From positions 1-56,833 of the forward strand of contig BRYA01000410.1 in NCBI GenBank assembly GCA_030267965.1: 56,833 nt of DNA, written 5' to 3'. The stretch is from Triparma columacea (lineage: Eukaryota; Sar; Bolidophyceae; Parmales; Triparmaceae). The translations under genes were made by a program, and so were the position numbers. The notes under the pieces were generated by a model. That model had not been told where the DNA came from. It saw only the letters and a list, made by a program, of their open reading frames with translations, and did no database searches. The number at the start of each line of letters is the position of its first letter. Position 1 is the first letter of the stretch. Below, piece after piece: positions 29,723 to 40,972 of this stretch.

Positions 29723-30688
29723 NNNNNNNNNNNNNNNNNNNNNNNNNNNNNNNNNNNNNNNNNNNNNNNNNNNNNNNNNNNNNNNNNNNNNNNNNNNNNN
29801 NNNNNNNNNNNNNNNNNNNNNNNNNNNNNNNNNNNNNNNNNNNNNNNNNNNNNNNNNNNNNNNNNNNNNNNNNNNNNNNNNNNNNNNNNNNNNNNNNNNN
29901 NNNNNNNNNNNNNNNNNNNNNNNNNNNNNNNNNNNNNNNNNNNNNNNNNNNNNNNNNNNNNNNNNNNNNNNNNNNNNNNNNNNNNNNNNNNNNNNNNNNN
30001 NNNNNNNNNNNNNNNNNNNNNNNNNNNNNNNNNNNNNNNNNNNNNNNNNNNNNNNNNNNNNNNNNNNNNNNNNNNNNNNNNNNNNNNNNNNNNNNNNNNN
30101 NNNNNNNNNNNNNNNNNNNNNNNNNNNNNNNNNNNNNNNNNNNNNNNNNNNNNNNNNNNNNNNNNNNNNNNNNNNNNNNNNNNNNNNNNNNNNNNNNNNN
30201 NNNNNNNNNNNNNNNNNNNNNNNNNNNNNNNNNNNNNNNNNNNNNNNNNNNNNNNNNNNNNNNNNNNNNNNNNNNNNNNNNNNNNNNNNNNNNNNNNNNN
30301 NNNNNNNNNNNNNNNNNNNNNNNNNNNNNNNNNNNNNNNNNNNNNNNNNNNNNNNNNNNNNNNNNNNNNNNNNNNNNNNNNNNNNNNNNNNNNNNNNNNN
30401 NNNNNNNNNNNNNNNNNNNNNNNNNNNNNNNNNNNNNNNNNNNNNNNNNNNNNNNNNNNNNNNNNNNNNNNNNNNNNNNNNNNNNNNNNNNNNNNNNNNN
30501 NNNNNNNNNNNNNNNNNNNNNNNNNNNNNNNNNNNNNNNNNNNNNNNNNNNNNNNNNNNNNNNNNNNNNNNNNNNNNNNNNNNNNNNNNNNNNNNNNNNN
30601 NNNNNNNNNNNNNNNNNNNNNNNNNNNNNNNNNNNNNNNNNNNNNNNNNNNNNNNNNNNNNNNNNNNNNNNNNNNNNNNNNNNNNNNN
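29723..30688. other. Assembly gap (966 N)
   Basis: A run of 966 undetermined bases. It removes the 5' part of the low-complexity protein gene and any sequence up to the importin promoter. Immediately after it is a G run, which suggests that homopolymer or repeat content broke the assembly. Confidence 0.99.
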
Positions 30689-31033
30689 GGGGGGGGGTAG
30701 AAACTAGAGAGACAGAGGAACAAAGGGACACACAAAAGGTTTCAGCAAAAGTAAACCTCCAAGCACCACAGCAGGTCGTTGGGAGTTAAAATTGGAATGG
30801 CCTTGGGCAATTTTGGAGGCTATGGGGCTCTGCGGGGGGCTCCTGGTGAGGTAATTTGGTGGTTGTGGGGAGGGGATCGGGATGGATTGTGGTTTATTTC
30901 TGATTTGGGGTCGTACGGTGGGAGTGTCTGTTGGTGTTTGTGTTAGAGAGCAGAAACCTTCCGAGTTTCTGCCCTCTGCCCTCAAATCCTTGTTTTTTTA
31001 CTTGTCTGGAGAGACGACAAACGGCGAATAAAA

Positions 31034-34000
31034 ATGGCGGATGAACTTACTCAGTACCTGGAAGGTTGCCAGAGCCATGGTGAGTAGTCGCCACCCATCT
31101 GTGGTTCATACCTTGCCTTGGCAATCTCTTCCGCCGTCTTTTGTTTGTGAATTTGATTTTGGGGAAGATGAGGGCAATTTGAAGGTGTTTGAATGTGACT
31201 ATTTGGTGTTTTGTGGAAGTTTTGACATCTAAATTACACACTACAACCTAAAAGCCTTGAGAATGATCCAAAATGACAGTATGAAAACCTCACGAACCAC
31301 GAGATCTCCCAATTTTCCCTAATTATTCGCTTGTTTGATACTTAGATGTCTTCTAATCCTTATCTAACGCCCCCTTTTCCGTCATTCAGACATGGCTATC
31401 CGTACTGCCAGTGAGCAGAAGCTAAAGGAGGCCACGAATCCTCAGCAATTGGTGAGTTGCTTCTCCCTACATTTGTCTCCATTTGTAACACCTCCCTCGC
31501 CATGCAGCATCGTTGCCATGCAGCGTTGTTGTTTCTCGCTCACCCCTTGCTTCCCCCTCTCACCCTAATTCCCGCCCCTCGTTCCACCACCAATAGCCTG
31601 GGTTCATGTACGCACTCACAGAAAAGCTGCGTGACGAGAACCAAAAAATTACCGTCCGTCAGCAGGCCGGCTTATACCTGAAGAACATCCTCTACGCCAA
31701 GGACGATGCCGTTCTGGAGCAGAACCGGGCTAGATGGCGCGAACACGTTGGGAGCGACGTCAAGGTGCAAATCCGTGCAAACATTTTGACGGTGCTCAGA
31801 AGCCCCGCCACGGTCGCGAGGCACACGGCGGGACAGACTATTGCGGAGATGGGGGCAATAGACCTCCCTACCCAGCAGTGGCCTGAGCTACTCTCCACCC
31901 TTCTCCAGAACATAACTGCCGAAACCCCCGAGGAGGTCAAGGTTTCCACCCTCGAGTGCTTGGGTTACATGTGTGAGAGGCTAGATTACAAGGGGCTGAA
32001 GAAGGAGGTCGTGAATGAGATCCTGACGGCCATCGTCGACGGCATAAGGTCGAATCGCGCAAATGCTATTAGGTTTGCTGCCGCCGTTGCCCTCCGCAAC
32101 TCTCTCTTCTTCTGTCGGGGCAACATGGAAGAGCCCCAAGAGCGAAACATGATCATGCAGGTGATTTGCGAAGCAACCCAGAGCGAAGATGCGAACGTCA
32201 GGTCCGCGGCGTATGAGTGCATCGTCCAGATGGGGGAGCATTACTACGGGTTCCTCAAGGACTACATGGAGGTCCTCGCCAACCTCTCCTTCCAGACCAT
32301 GAAAAGCGACCAGGAGAAGGTTGCCATCCAGGCTATAGAATTCTGGAACACCCTCGCCGATGAGGAATACGAGATTCTCCTGGAGCTTGAGGAGGGCGGG
32401 ACCCCGGAGCACCCCTGCCAGAAGTATGTCGAGGGGGGCCTCCCCCTCCTCTGCCCTATTCTTCTCGAGGCGCTCACCAAGCAGGATGAGGACGCCGACC
32501 CTGACGACGACATCTGGAACATCTCAATGGCGGCGGCGACCTGCCTGCAGCTCGCTGCCAACACCACGGAGAACGCCGTGGTCCCTCACGTCATGCCCTT
32601 CGTGCTTAGCAACATAAAGAACGAGAACTGGCGCTTTCGCGAAGCCTCGACGATGGCCTTCACCTCCATTCTCGACGGCCCCAAGACGGAGGTCATCGGC
32701 ACCTATGTGAACCAGTCGATCCCCGTGCTAATCGGCGCCCTCCGCGACCCGCATGAGATCGTCAAGGACACCACCGCCTGGGCCCTCGGAAGGATCTGCG
32801 AGCTCCATGCAGGCTGCGTGCCCCAGGAGATGTTCAAGGAGCTCGTGACCGGCCTCTCCTCCGTGCTGCTCCCCGAGAAGCCCAGGGTCTCCGCGCAGGC
32901 GTGCTTCGCCATCCACAACCTCGCGATGCAGTTCGAGAGCGACGACTCCAACACAAACCTCCTCAGCGCCTATATGGGCAATCTCCTCCACCTCCTCATG
33001 CAAGTCACCGAGAGGGAGGATTGGGACGAGGCCAACCTGAGGCCCAGCGCGTACCAGGCCATCAGCATGCTTGTCCAGCACGCCGCCGCAGACTGCAAGC
33101 CCATACTTTTGCAGCTCCTCCCTGCCATTCTCGAGAGGCTACAGAAGAGCTTCGGCATGCAGGTTCTCACCAATGACGACAAGGACGCAAAAGAGGGACT
33201 TCAGAGCTTGCTCTGCGGGCTCATCCAGGTTCTTTTGCAGCAAATGTCTGCCGAGGACATCTCGGAGCAGCTGGCGGACTCAATCATGCATGCACTCGTC
33301 GAGGTCTTCAAGACTAAGAATGCCACCGCCCACGAGGAGGCCTTCATGGCCGCGGGGGCGCTCAGCGATAAGCTCGAGGGCAAATTTGAGAGGTACATGC
33401 CCACCTTCCACCCCATTGTGATGCAGGGGCTGAGGAATTTCGAGGCCTACCAGGTTGCCACGGTGGCCGTGGGGGTCGTCGGGGACCTCACGAGGGCGCT
33501 TGAGGCTAAGATCTACAGTTTCTGCAATGAAATTGTCACGGCGCTATTAGAGTCCCTCCAAAACGCGAATTTGAACAGAAGCGTAAAGCCCCACGTTCTG
33601 AGCTGCTTCGGAGACATCGCTTTGGCCATCGGCGGGAACTATGAGCCCTACCTCCAGGTCACGCTGATGATGCTCCTCCAGGCGTCCCAGAGCAGGGCGC
33701 CCGACGACGACGAAGACATGATCGACTACGTCAACACCCTGAGGGAGGGAATTTTGGAGGCTTACACGGGGATCATCCAGGGTCTGAACGACGGGAACAA
33801 GGTAAACCTCATCCAGCCCTACAGCGAGGCCATCATGGGGTTCCTCGAGAATTTGTCACACGATCAGAACATAGATGACGCAGTTTTGTCGGGGGCCATC
33901 GGAGTCCTCGGAGACCTCACCAAATGCCTCGGCAACCAGGTGCCCAACGTGCGGAAACCCTTCGTCATGCAGCTTCTCAAGAAGGGCCATGAGACAGGGG

Positions 34001-34062
34001 ATCAGGCCACCATTGACCTGGTCAACTGGACTAACGGTAATATCCAGAGTCTGAGCTTTTAA
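31034..34062 (+). CDS. KPNB1: Importin subunit beta-1 (karyopherin beta 1)
   Basis: Three exons, 31034-31079, 31390-31451 and 31597-34062, give 857 residues, close to the usual 876. The two tiny first exons encode MADELTQYLEGCQSHDMAIR and the following EQKLKEATNPQQLPGF, which match the first HEAT repeat of importin beta. The rest is HEAT repeats throughout: RQQAGLYLKNILYAKD, the acidic loop EDADPDDDIWNISMAAATCL (the helix-8 DDDDWNPCKAA loop of the family, which contacts importin alpha and Ran), NIKNENWRFREASTMAFTSIL, and LGRICELHAG. The protein carries importin-alpha-bound cargo through nuclear pores and releases it on RanGTP. The 310-bp first intron follows 46 coding bases, a layout often linked with expression control. 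Confidence 0.95.
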
Positions 34063-34167
34063 GGGGTTGGGATGAGGGGGGGGGGCGAGGGGGGTGTGGG
34101 GGCGAAAAAGCTCTGATGGGTTTATACTCCAACAGGAAGCATTCGTAAAACACGTGGTGGGGCGGGC

Positions 34168-34186
34168 GACTTCGGAAACCGAAGTC
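34168..34186. repeat. Perfect 8-bp hairpin
   Basis: GACTTCGG and CCGAAGTC flank an AAA loop, about 105 bp after the importin stop codon. It could fold in the 3' UTR. Confidence 0.75.
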
Positions 34187-34257
34187 CCTCTCCTCACAAA
34201 AAAACAACCGCACGGCCGACAGTAGCATAGTGGGCCTTGAGGTTGACAAACAGCTAG

Positions 34258-34304
34258 CGTTTCTCGCGTGCGAATCTTTTTACAGAATTCGAACGTGAGA
34301 AACG
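34258..34304. repeat. 18-bp-arm inverted repeat (strong hairpin)
   Basis: The left arm 34258-34275 (CGTTTCTCGCGTGCGAAT) and right arm 34287-34304 (ATTCGAACGTGAGAAACG) pair at 16 Watson-Crick positions plus one G:U, with one mismatch and an 11-base loop. It may be a 3' UTR or 3'-end structure, a small RNA precursor or the remains of a foldback element. Confidence 0.8.
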
Positions 34305-34769
34305 ATCATATTAAAACTAATTAGGAGAAGTGAATGAACTGAACTAGTCTCACGAATCACGCAGGCAGGGGACAAACGATGAAGGATGGAACCGCCCGTG
34401 CTGGGACCAAAGAAGAGAAGGGCAAGAAGCTGTGACGAAAAAAATGCAAAATAGATTTTCGCCCAGCTTTTTGAGAAAATTTTCGTCTATTTTTTTTTAG
34501 AGTGGGGTTAATGCGTCATATGCTCCTGCACAGTATCTCTACATCTCTTGTCCATTTCCGTACCCTTCTTCTTCTTTCGCAATAGCGGAGGAGATGCCAC
34601 TCCACAGAAGGCGTCAAAAAGGCGAAGAAATGTGATAAAAAGGTGAAGTAACGAGTCAAAACGGCCTATGAAGTAACAGTGCACGATCCTGTCAAAATGA
34701 TGTGAACACGACCTTTAGCATTGTCAGTGGATCCCTCAGGCATCTTTCTCCTGTTGCGAGACAAAATAA

Positions 34770-35130
34770 GTTGAAAATATTTTTTGAATATATATCACCT
34801 AGAAGTGTATTTATAAACATTGATCACCATTTCATCAATTCAAGTCATAAATGATTCTAAAGAATCATAATGAGAAATTAAAATAATAATTTTTAATTTT
34901 AAATGACTTGATTATAACAAAACGATAATTTTTATAGTCAATAACTTCTTATAATAAAAATCAATATATATAAACACTTTTTAATTTTTATATTTCTTGA
35001 CTTATTACCGAAATATTATGTGCCATTATTGGTTGACGATCCAAAAATCAAACGAAATAAAATCTATCATGTCGTATTGGAATTTTAAGCATTTCGATGT
35101 CATAATTTGAAAAAAAAAAATCGTCAAATT
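34770..35130. other. AT-rich island, candidate centromere/origin-like DNA
   Basis: A hand count for 34801-35100 gives 64 G/C in 300 bases (about 21%), with 13-15% across 34861-34980; neighbouring genes are GC-rich. It has nested inverted repeats, including ATGATTCT-AA-AGAATCAT at 34850-34867 inside outer arms CAAGTCAT and ATGACTTG. In diatoms, short low-GC stretches are known to act as centromeres. That function here is only a hypothesis. Confidence 0.5.
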
Positions 35131-35280
35131 TCCGTTGTTATCGTTTTACCTTCCCGCCTGTCCTCCTCCCTCCCTCGCTCACTCCCCCCCCCCCCCCCCC
35201 TCATTTGACGTGTTGTTTAAGCACGCTGTAAAACAATATGGTAGTACACAACGCTCATATTTTACTTCAAAATATGATTC

Positions 35281-36615
35281 TTATTTTCGGTTCTTCTTAA
35301 TACAATCGTCGTCGTCAAAGGGCGCCCAGATCTCCTCGCCGTTCTCTTCGAGTGCGAGCCTGTAGGGGTTGCCCTCGTCCCAGAGTTTGACAACCGTGGC
35401 TTTCTCCCAGTCGTCATCTGACATTCCTGTCTTGGCGAGAACCTTGTCTCCAACTTCGAAGCGGAGGTCTTCGTCGCACTCGCAGCGGAGGAATGCGTCC
35501 GTGATGCTCTTCTTGTCTAATCCCTTCCCGATGAAAACGAAGCGGCAGTCTCTGTCCTCTTCTGGGTTCCACTGGCCAGTAAAATCTCCGTTGAAGAGCA
35601 TCCCGACACCCTGGAAAACGAAGGGTTGGTCCATGCCGGCGACATTGAGGACTCCCTTGTAGCGGTATAGGTCCGAGCCGAGCTTGTCTAGGATTTGTCC
35701 AATAACAGCTTGGAGCTTGTTGATGTTCAGAAAGCCCTCAAACTGGAAGGCGACTGAGGAGACTGCGGGGTCGTGCTTCGCCTTGGGGTTGGCCATGAAG
35801 TTGGGCTTGTAGTTGATGGCCTGGTCGAGGTCGAATGCCTTGATATTGACCAAGTTCTTGGGATCGACCTGGCTCCGGCTGCACCTGAAGATCTCAGCGG
35901 CGGTGTTGATCTGCCTGATTCTCTCCTCAATCACGGGTAGTTGACTAGGATCAACAAGGTCAGTCTTGTTAACAAGGATGCGATCAGCGAAGGCAACCTT
36001 CGAGGGGGGGGGTAGGTTGAGGAGGATGGGGAGGGGGGAAGCGAGGGCGGGGTGACGGTGTTAATACAGTAGCTCCCACGGTCGCTCTTCCTGCTTGCTC
36101 ACTCGTCAGGTTCGCCCGTCCGCTCTTCGCATTCTTCTCACCTGCTCCTTAGCCTCATTAATCACACCGTCAGGTTTCACCTCGTCCAACCTCTCGAGGA
36201 TGTACTTGGAATCGACCACGGTGATGATCCCATCTAACGAGTAAAGACCAGAAATATCAGTATCGGCGAAGAAAGTCTGAGCAACAGGGGAGGGATCGGC
36301 AAAGCCAGTGGTCTCAATAATAACGGCATCAAACTGCTCGATCTTCTTGTGGAGGTTCTTGAGCGCAACAATGAGGTCTCCACGAACAGTGCAGCAAACG
36401 CAGCCATTCATCACTTCAACAATCTCCTCGTTCGCATTCTCAGACAAGATTTTCTCATCAACCCCAACTGCTCCAAGCTCGTTCTCAATGATAGCGAACC
36501 GCATCTTGTGTTTCGTATCATTTAGAATATGATTGAGTAAGGTAGTCTTGCCAGATCCGAGGAAGCCAGAAAGGATGGTGACAGGGACCTTGGGACCATC
36601 GGATGTGCACTCATC
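35281..36615 (-). CDS. CobW/ZNG1-type zinc GTPase with extra C-terminal domain, 5' exon uncertain
   Basis: Two exons are clear, 36615-36142 and 35997-35281 (396 residues). A first exon is needed because the reading starts at a CTATCAG acceptor without an ATG. A possible one is 36780-36709 (24 basic residues) but its donor GTGGCT is weak. The GTPase has P-loop GFLGSGKTT, the CxCC metal motif in NGCVCCTVRGDL, ETTGFADPSPV, the NKTD base-recognition motif and the SSVAFQFEGFLN segment opening the CobW C-terminal domain. COG0523 proteins deliver zinc, for example to methionine aminopeptidase (ZNG1), or other metals. After the CobW C domain comes an added 60 residues, VGDKVLAKTGMSDDDWEKA then TVVKLWDEGNPYRLALEENG and IWAPFDDDDCI. 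It is like a small SH3/chromo-like domain that I recall from many ochrophyte proteins. Confidence 0.85.
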
Positions 36616-37010
36616 CTGATAGAATCGAGGGGGGAAATTATAAAAAGGTTAGTCCGATGCGGAAGTGCCACAATAGGGAAGATTTCTTTCATTCATTTTT
36701 TCAGCCACCGGACTTCTTCTTTCCTTTTTGGCACTCTTAGACCAATCAGCGCCCTTATACCTATTCTTGTGGTTCTTCATAAGTACGCACCTCTTCCATG
36801 TGGCTAATGTTTGTGTGTGTGTGCCCATCGTGTTCGATATCCATCATAGAAGTCATTCTCAATTATTTTTGCTATTTCTCCTGCTGTGCGGCAGATTTGC
36901 GGATCCATGATTTATGGAGTCACGATCCATAATTATATATTCACCTTTCTGATCTAACGTAAGAAACATTTATATATCGCCACGACGTGTTTCCTTCCCT
37001 TCCTGCCTGC
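36616..37010. other. Spacer upstream of the CobW gene
   Basis: 395 bp between the sure exons of the CobW gene and the stop of the EF-hand gene, both on the minus strand. It must hold the missing CobW start exon and promoter. The candidate exon is at 36709-36780. A short GT/CA repeat is at 36810-36822 and a TATATAT stretch near 36943 and 36973. Confidence 0.4.
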
Positions 37011-40000
37011 TCATAAAGAGTTCATCCTTGTCATGCTTTTCAACCTCTGCTTATCATTTCTCTCCCCCCCCTCTCCATCAATCGTTCCGAACCGGGCCCT
37101 CATCTCATCACTGCTCCCTAAAATTGCCTGACTCAAGTCGTGGTCTTCATTGTCTCGGTCCAAACCAACGAGCGCCTTGATACCCTTCTCAAACTCCTTG
37201 AGGTCAATGCACCCGCTGTGGTCTTTGTCAATTCTATCGAAGACGTCCTTTATTCTGAGGTGCTTATCCTGCATGTAATTCTCTAGCTTGTTCATAACGA
37301 TGGAGCACTGGAACTCTGCATACAAACTATTCGCCGGAAGGTGGGCCCGCCTCAAAGCCATTTTGAATTCTGCCACGGAAACATGCTCGTCCAAGTTGGG
37401 GTCAAGGAATCGAATCAAATCCGACGCCTCCTCGGATGAGAAAGGTTCTGCGTCAATGCCCACAACCACACCCTTGTGCATGTTCATTATAGCCTCGTGA
37501 AGAGCGATGGTTCCGATCGCCTTTTCATCCTTGCCCTTAGGTCCCGTGCCCATGACTTCGACTACCGAGGCGTGGTATTGAGACATTACCTGCTTGAACC
37601 AGCCGTTGAGGGTCAAGTCCTCGTGGGCATCCACGAGCTGCTCGAGTTTGACTGTGAGCAGTCGTCCTCTTGTGAATTCTTCAGCGCACCCTCTGGCCCT
37701 CCTGCACTGTCTCATGGCCTTCTCAAACTCTTCGATCGAGATCTCTCCGTCGTTGTCATCGTTGATCCTGTCGATATATTTGATGACCATTTTGATATCC
37801 TTTTTGGTGAGGACGCTGGGGGGGGCTTCATTCTGTGACCCCCTCCGTTCTTTCTTCTTCAACTGCTCCTTCAACCCTGCGACTTCGCGCTCCAGCTCGA
37901 CGATCCTCATCTTTGCTTTGTCTAGCTCTCTCAGAAGATACGCCTGCTTCTTCTCCTCCTGGACAAAAATAGCCTGTGCGCCCCCGGCATCGTTGGCCTG
38001 GACGTCGAGCTGCTCCCCAAGTTCCTTGATCCTCTCGAGCTTGACATGGAGTTCGTCCTCTACCTTATCCTTGGCCTCTCGGAGCGACTCCATTTCGCCC
38101 GTCTTGTCTGCAATCACCTTCTTCAGCCTCTTTTTCTCGTCCTCCTTCTCCTCGATAATCTCCAGCTTATCCTTCACCTCCCTCGTAAGTTTTGCGTTGG
38201 CCTCCCTCTCAGTCCGGATGTCCGATTCTAGCGTCTGACGTTCCCTCTCCAACTTGCCAAGGTTGGTGTTGAGACTAGAAAGCTTATCATTGGTTTCATC
38301 AAGCAGCTTCTGGAGCCTTTCGTTCTCGCTCGCAGTCATTTCCTCTTTCGCGGACTCGAGCTTGAGCTTCTGCCGTTCCTCCTCCAGTTTCTCAATATTA
38401 TCCTCTAGCTTCTTTCTCTCCTTCGTCCACTGTGCCGAACTCTTGAGCTTAGAGCTAGCCTTCTCGGCCCTTAGCTTACCGACAGATTCCTTGAGGGCCA
38501 GCACCTCGGCTTGCGAAGATGCAATGTCCTTGTCCTTCTCTGCAACCATTTTGTTATGGTTCAATTTGAGTGCCTTGAGGGAATCAGCCTCGGACTTGCC
38601 CGTGGCCACCTTCTCGTTGGCAAGCTGGGATAGCACACTCTGGTGCTTCGCGTTCAGCTCCTTCAGTTTTGTCTTGTTGTGCTCCCTCTCGCTCTCAAGC
38701 TCTGTCTTGAGAGCGTTGAGTTTTTCTCGACCTTCGTTGAGTTCCCCTTCCATCTCGACCTTGTCCTTTTCTCTCAGCTCAATTTTCGCCTTCAACCCTT
38801 CGACCTTCTCCTTGAGGGACTGAACCTCGAGTTTCTGTATACCCAGCTCGGCGGAGACCTTATCTTTCTCCTCCTTGGCCTCCTGGCCCTCCATAACGTG
38901 CCTCTTGCTCTGTTCGAATTTCCTCTCAACCTCCCTCTTCTCCTCTTCCAACGACATAATATGCTTGTCGTTCCTCTCCAGCTGCTCGTTGAGCCTCCCA
39001 ATCTCTCTCAAAAAATCGTTAGCTCTCGCCTTACCCTCCGCCTCCTCGGCCTTCAAACCCTCGATCGTGACATCGAGCTCCTTTTCCAATTTCTTGAGCT
39101 TCGCCTTGTGGTGCTTCTCAGCCTTGTCGCTCTTCTCTTGCAGTTCCTCCAACTTCTCTTTCCATTCCGCGTCCAGTTCCTCCGTGACCCTCCTGAGCTT
39201 CTCTTCGTGTTTCTTCACCATCTTGTTGATGGAATCAGCATCGCGTTCGCGCTCCTGGTTATGAATCCTCCCAATCTCCCTCTGAAGTTCCTCCTTGTGC
39301 TGCGAGTGCGGTGAGTGAAGCGAAGAATAAGAAAATTGTACGGTGCCTCCCTTTCTGCTCCCATTTCAAATTTCCTCTTACCTCCTTCCTGAGAACGTCG
39401 AGGAGCCTGGCGTGCTCTTTGTCCTTGGTTGTTATCTCCTTGTGCAGCTGCATCAGCTGTAGCTCATGGTCGTGCTGCGCCCTCATATTAGCCGCCCTCT
39501 CCTCCTTGGCCGCAGCCCCGATGTCCGTCTGGACCTTGCTGACAGCCAGCTCGCCAGCCCTCTTCATGGCGGCCAGCTCCTCCTGGTGGGCTTCCTCCAT
39601 CTGCTGGATTCTCCTCTGGTATGCATTCACCCTCATGACGTTGCACCACTTCATTTTCGTGTAGCTCTCGCTTTTCTGCTTAGAAGTTGACTCGAGAGTC
39701 TTGAGCTTCTCTTCGTAGTGTGTTTTGAGCTTGAAGATTCCGGCCTCGGACTTTATCTTCGCGGCCTCCGACAGATCCTTGATCTTCTCCACCTCTTTCT
39801 CGAACGAGAGGGCGCGGTTGGCGTACTCCATCTTCAGAGTGTTGAACGTCTCGGATGTTTTCTCAGCCTCAGCTTTGTATTTGTCTAGGATAGGAGCGAA
39901 GCGAGGGCGAGGAGCGAAACGAGGAGCGAAAGAGTTAGTCATTACGCAATTATCGTCGCTACGCACCTTTTCTTCACATCGCTCTTCTTCTTTACTCTCA

Positions 40001-40869
40001 CCTTCCATCATCTTAATGAACGACTCGTGTTGAGCGTCCTTCTCCTTTATCCTAGCATCGCACTGTCTCTTGGAATTTTCGATCAGCCCCTTGTCCGTCT
40101 TAACCCTGTGAGCGAAGGCCTTCTTCTCCTCCTCGAACACTTGCCTGTTCTTATCGAGCAGGTCGTCAGTGGATTCCTTCGTCTGCCTGAGCTTCCTCTC
40201 CAGTTCCTCGTTCTCCTTTCTGAGCTCGACGTTTGCTCTCTTTTGCATAATAAGGTTCCTCTGGTGGTTACCGTTCTCCTCCCTCATCTTCTCCACTTTG
40301 GTGCTCATTTCCCTTTGGAGGTTCGTGACGTCTGACTCCCACTTGGACTGCTCCTCGGCGGCCCGGGCAGTGTTAATGTTTCGTTCGGATATCAGCTGGT
40401 GCATCAGGGTCTCAGTCTGCAGCCTGTGCGCCCCCCGCTCCCTCTCCTCTGCGAGCTGTCTCTGGAGAGTATCGATCATGCTGCTCTGCGCGTTGTCCAT
40501 GAGCATTAGCATCGGCATATTACTGCTTGTAGAGTGTGAAGGTATGATGTCGTAGTCCGCGCCCCTGAAAGCGAAGCCTTTCGTCCCATTCCGAGAGACA
40601 GACCCAGTATTTGGGTAACCTGGGGCGCTGGACGAAGAATGAACATCATTCTTGTCAACCTCACCCAATCGAGCAGTTGGAGAGTTGTGGGCTCTGGGGG
40701 GTGTTGAATGTCCCCTGTACATTGGTGGACTAGACATGGGTTCCACGGGCTTCGTAGACTCACCGAACGGACTTAGGAGCTCGTTTATTCTATCAGAGTG
40801 GTATAAACCACCCTGCAACTCCGATGGAGTTCGGTGTGGGCCTTTTGTTGAGGACGCCATGTAGTCCAT
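37011..40869 (-). CDS. Long coiled-coil protein with three C-terminal EF-hands
   Basis: Three exons, 40869-40002, 39884-39382 and 39299-37011, give 1,219 residues. The middle intron (39885-40001, 117 bp) is a multiple of three without stops, and its acceptor is TCCTAG. The last intron starts GTAAG. Residues 1-150 are Ser/Pro-rich and disordered. From about 155 to 960 the sequence is an almost unbroken heptad coiled coil. Three EF-hand loops follow: NDDNDGEISIEE (about 985), DPNLDEHVSVAE (about 1095, with Glu in place of the usual Gly) and DKDHSGCIDLKE (about 1165). The layout suggests a calcium-responsive cytoskeletal or centriolar scaffold, but no named family is recognised. Confidence 0.8.
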
Positions 40870-40972
40870 CGGGGACGATAGGGAACGGGACGAAAGAAAC
40901 GAAGCAGCAGGGAGGGAAAAGGTGGTGTGCAAGTCTAATTCCCCCTTCGAAACGTTTATTCCGTGAATATTG

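Larger units (their letters stand above)
34063..35280. other. Long convergent intergenic region with hairpins and AT-rich island
   Basis: 1,218 bp between the 3' ends of the importin and CobW genes, the longest spacer in the window although convergent spacers elsewhere here are 46-137 bp. It contains two hairpins (34168-34186 and 34258-34304), a poly-T tract near 34490, an AT-rich island (about 34770-35130) and a 17-C run (35184-35200). No coding frame with family features and no tRNA or snRNA core motifs were found. Confidence 0.6.

Noticed and set aside
29284..30789. Long open frames spanning the N block on both strands
   Set aside because: They exist only because undetermined bases carry no stops; residues are unknown.
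34063..34770. Possible tRNA or spliceosomal RNA near the hairpins
   Set aside because: No tRNA box B core (GTTCGANNC) or known U-snRNA core strings were found, and the stem lengths do not fit.
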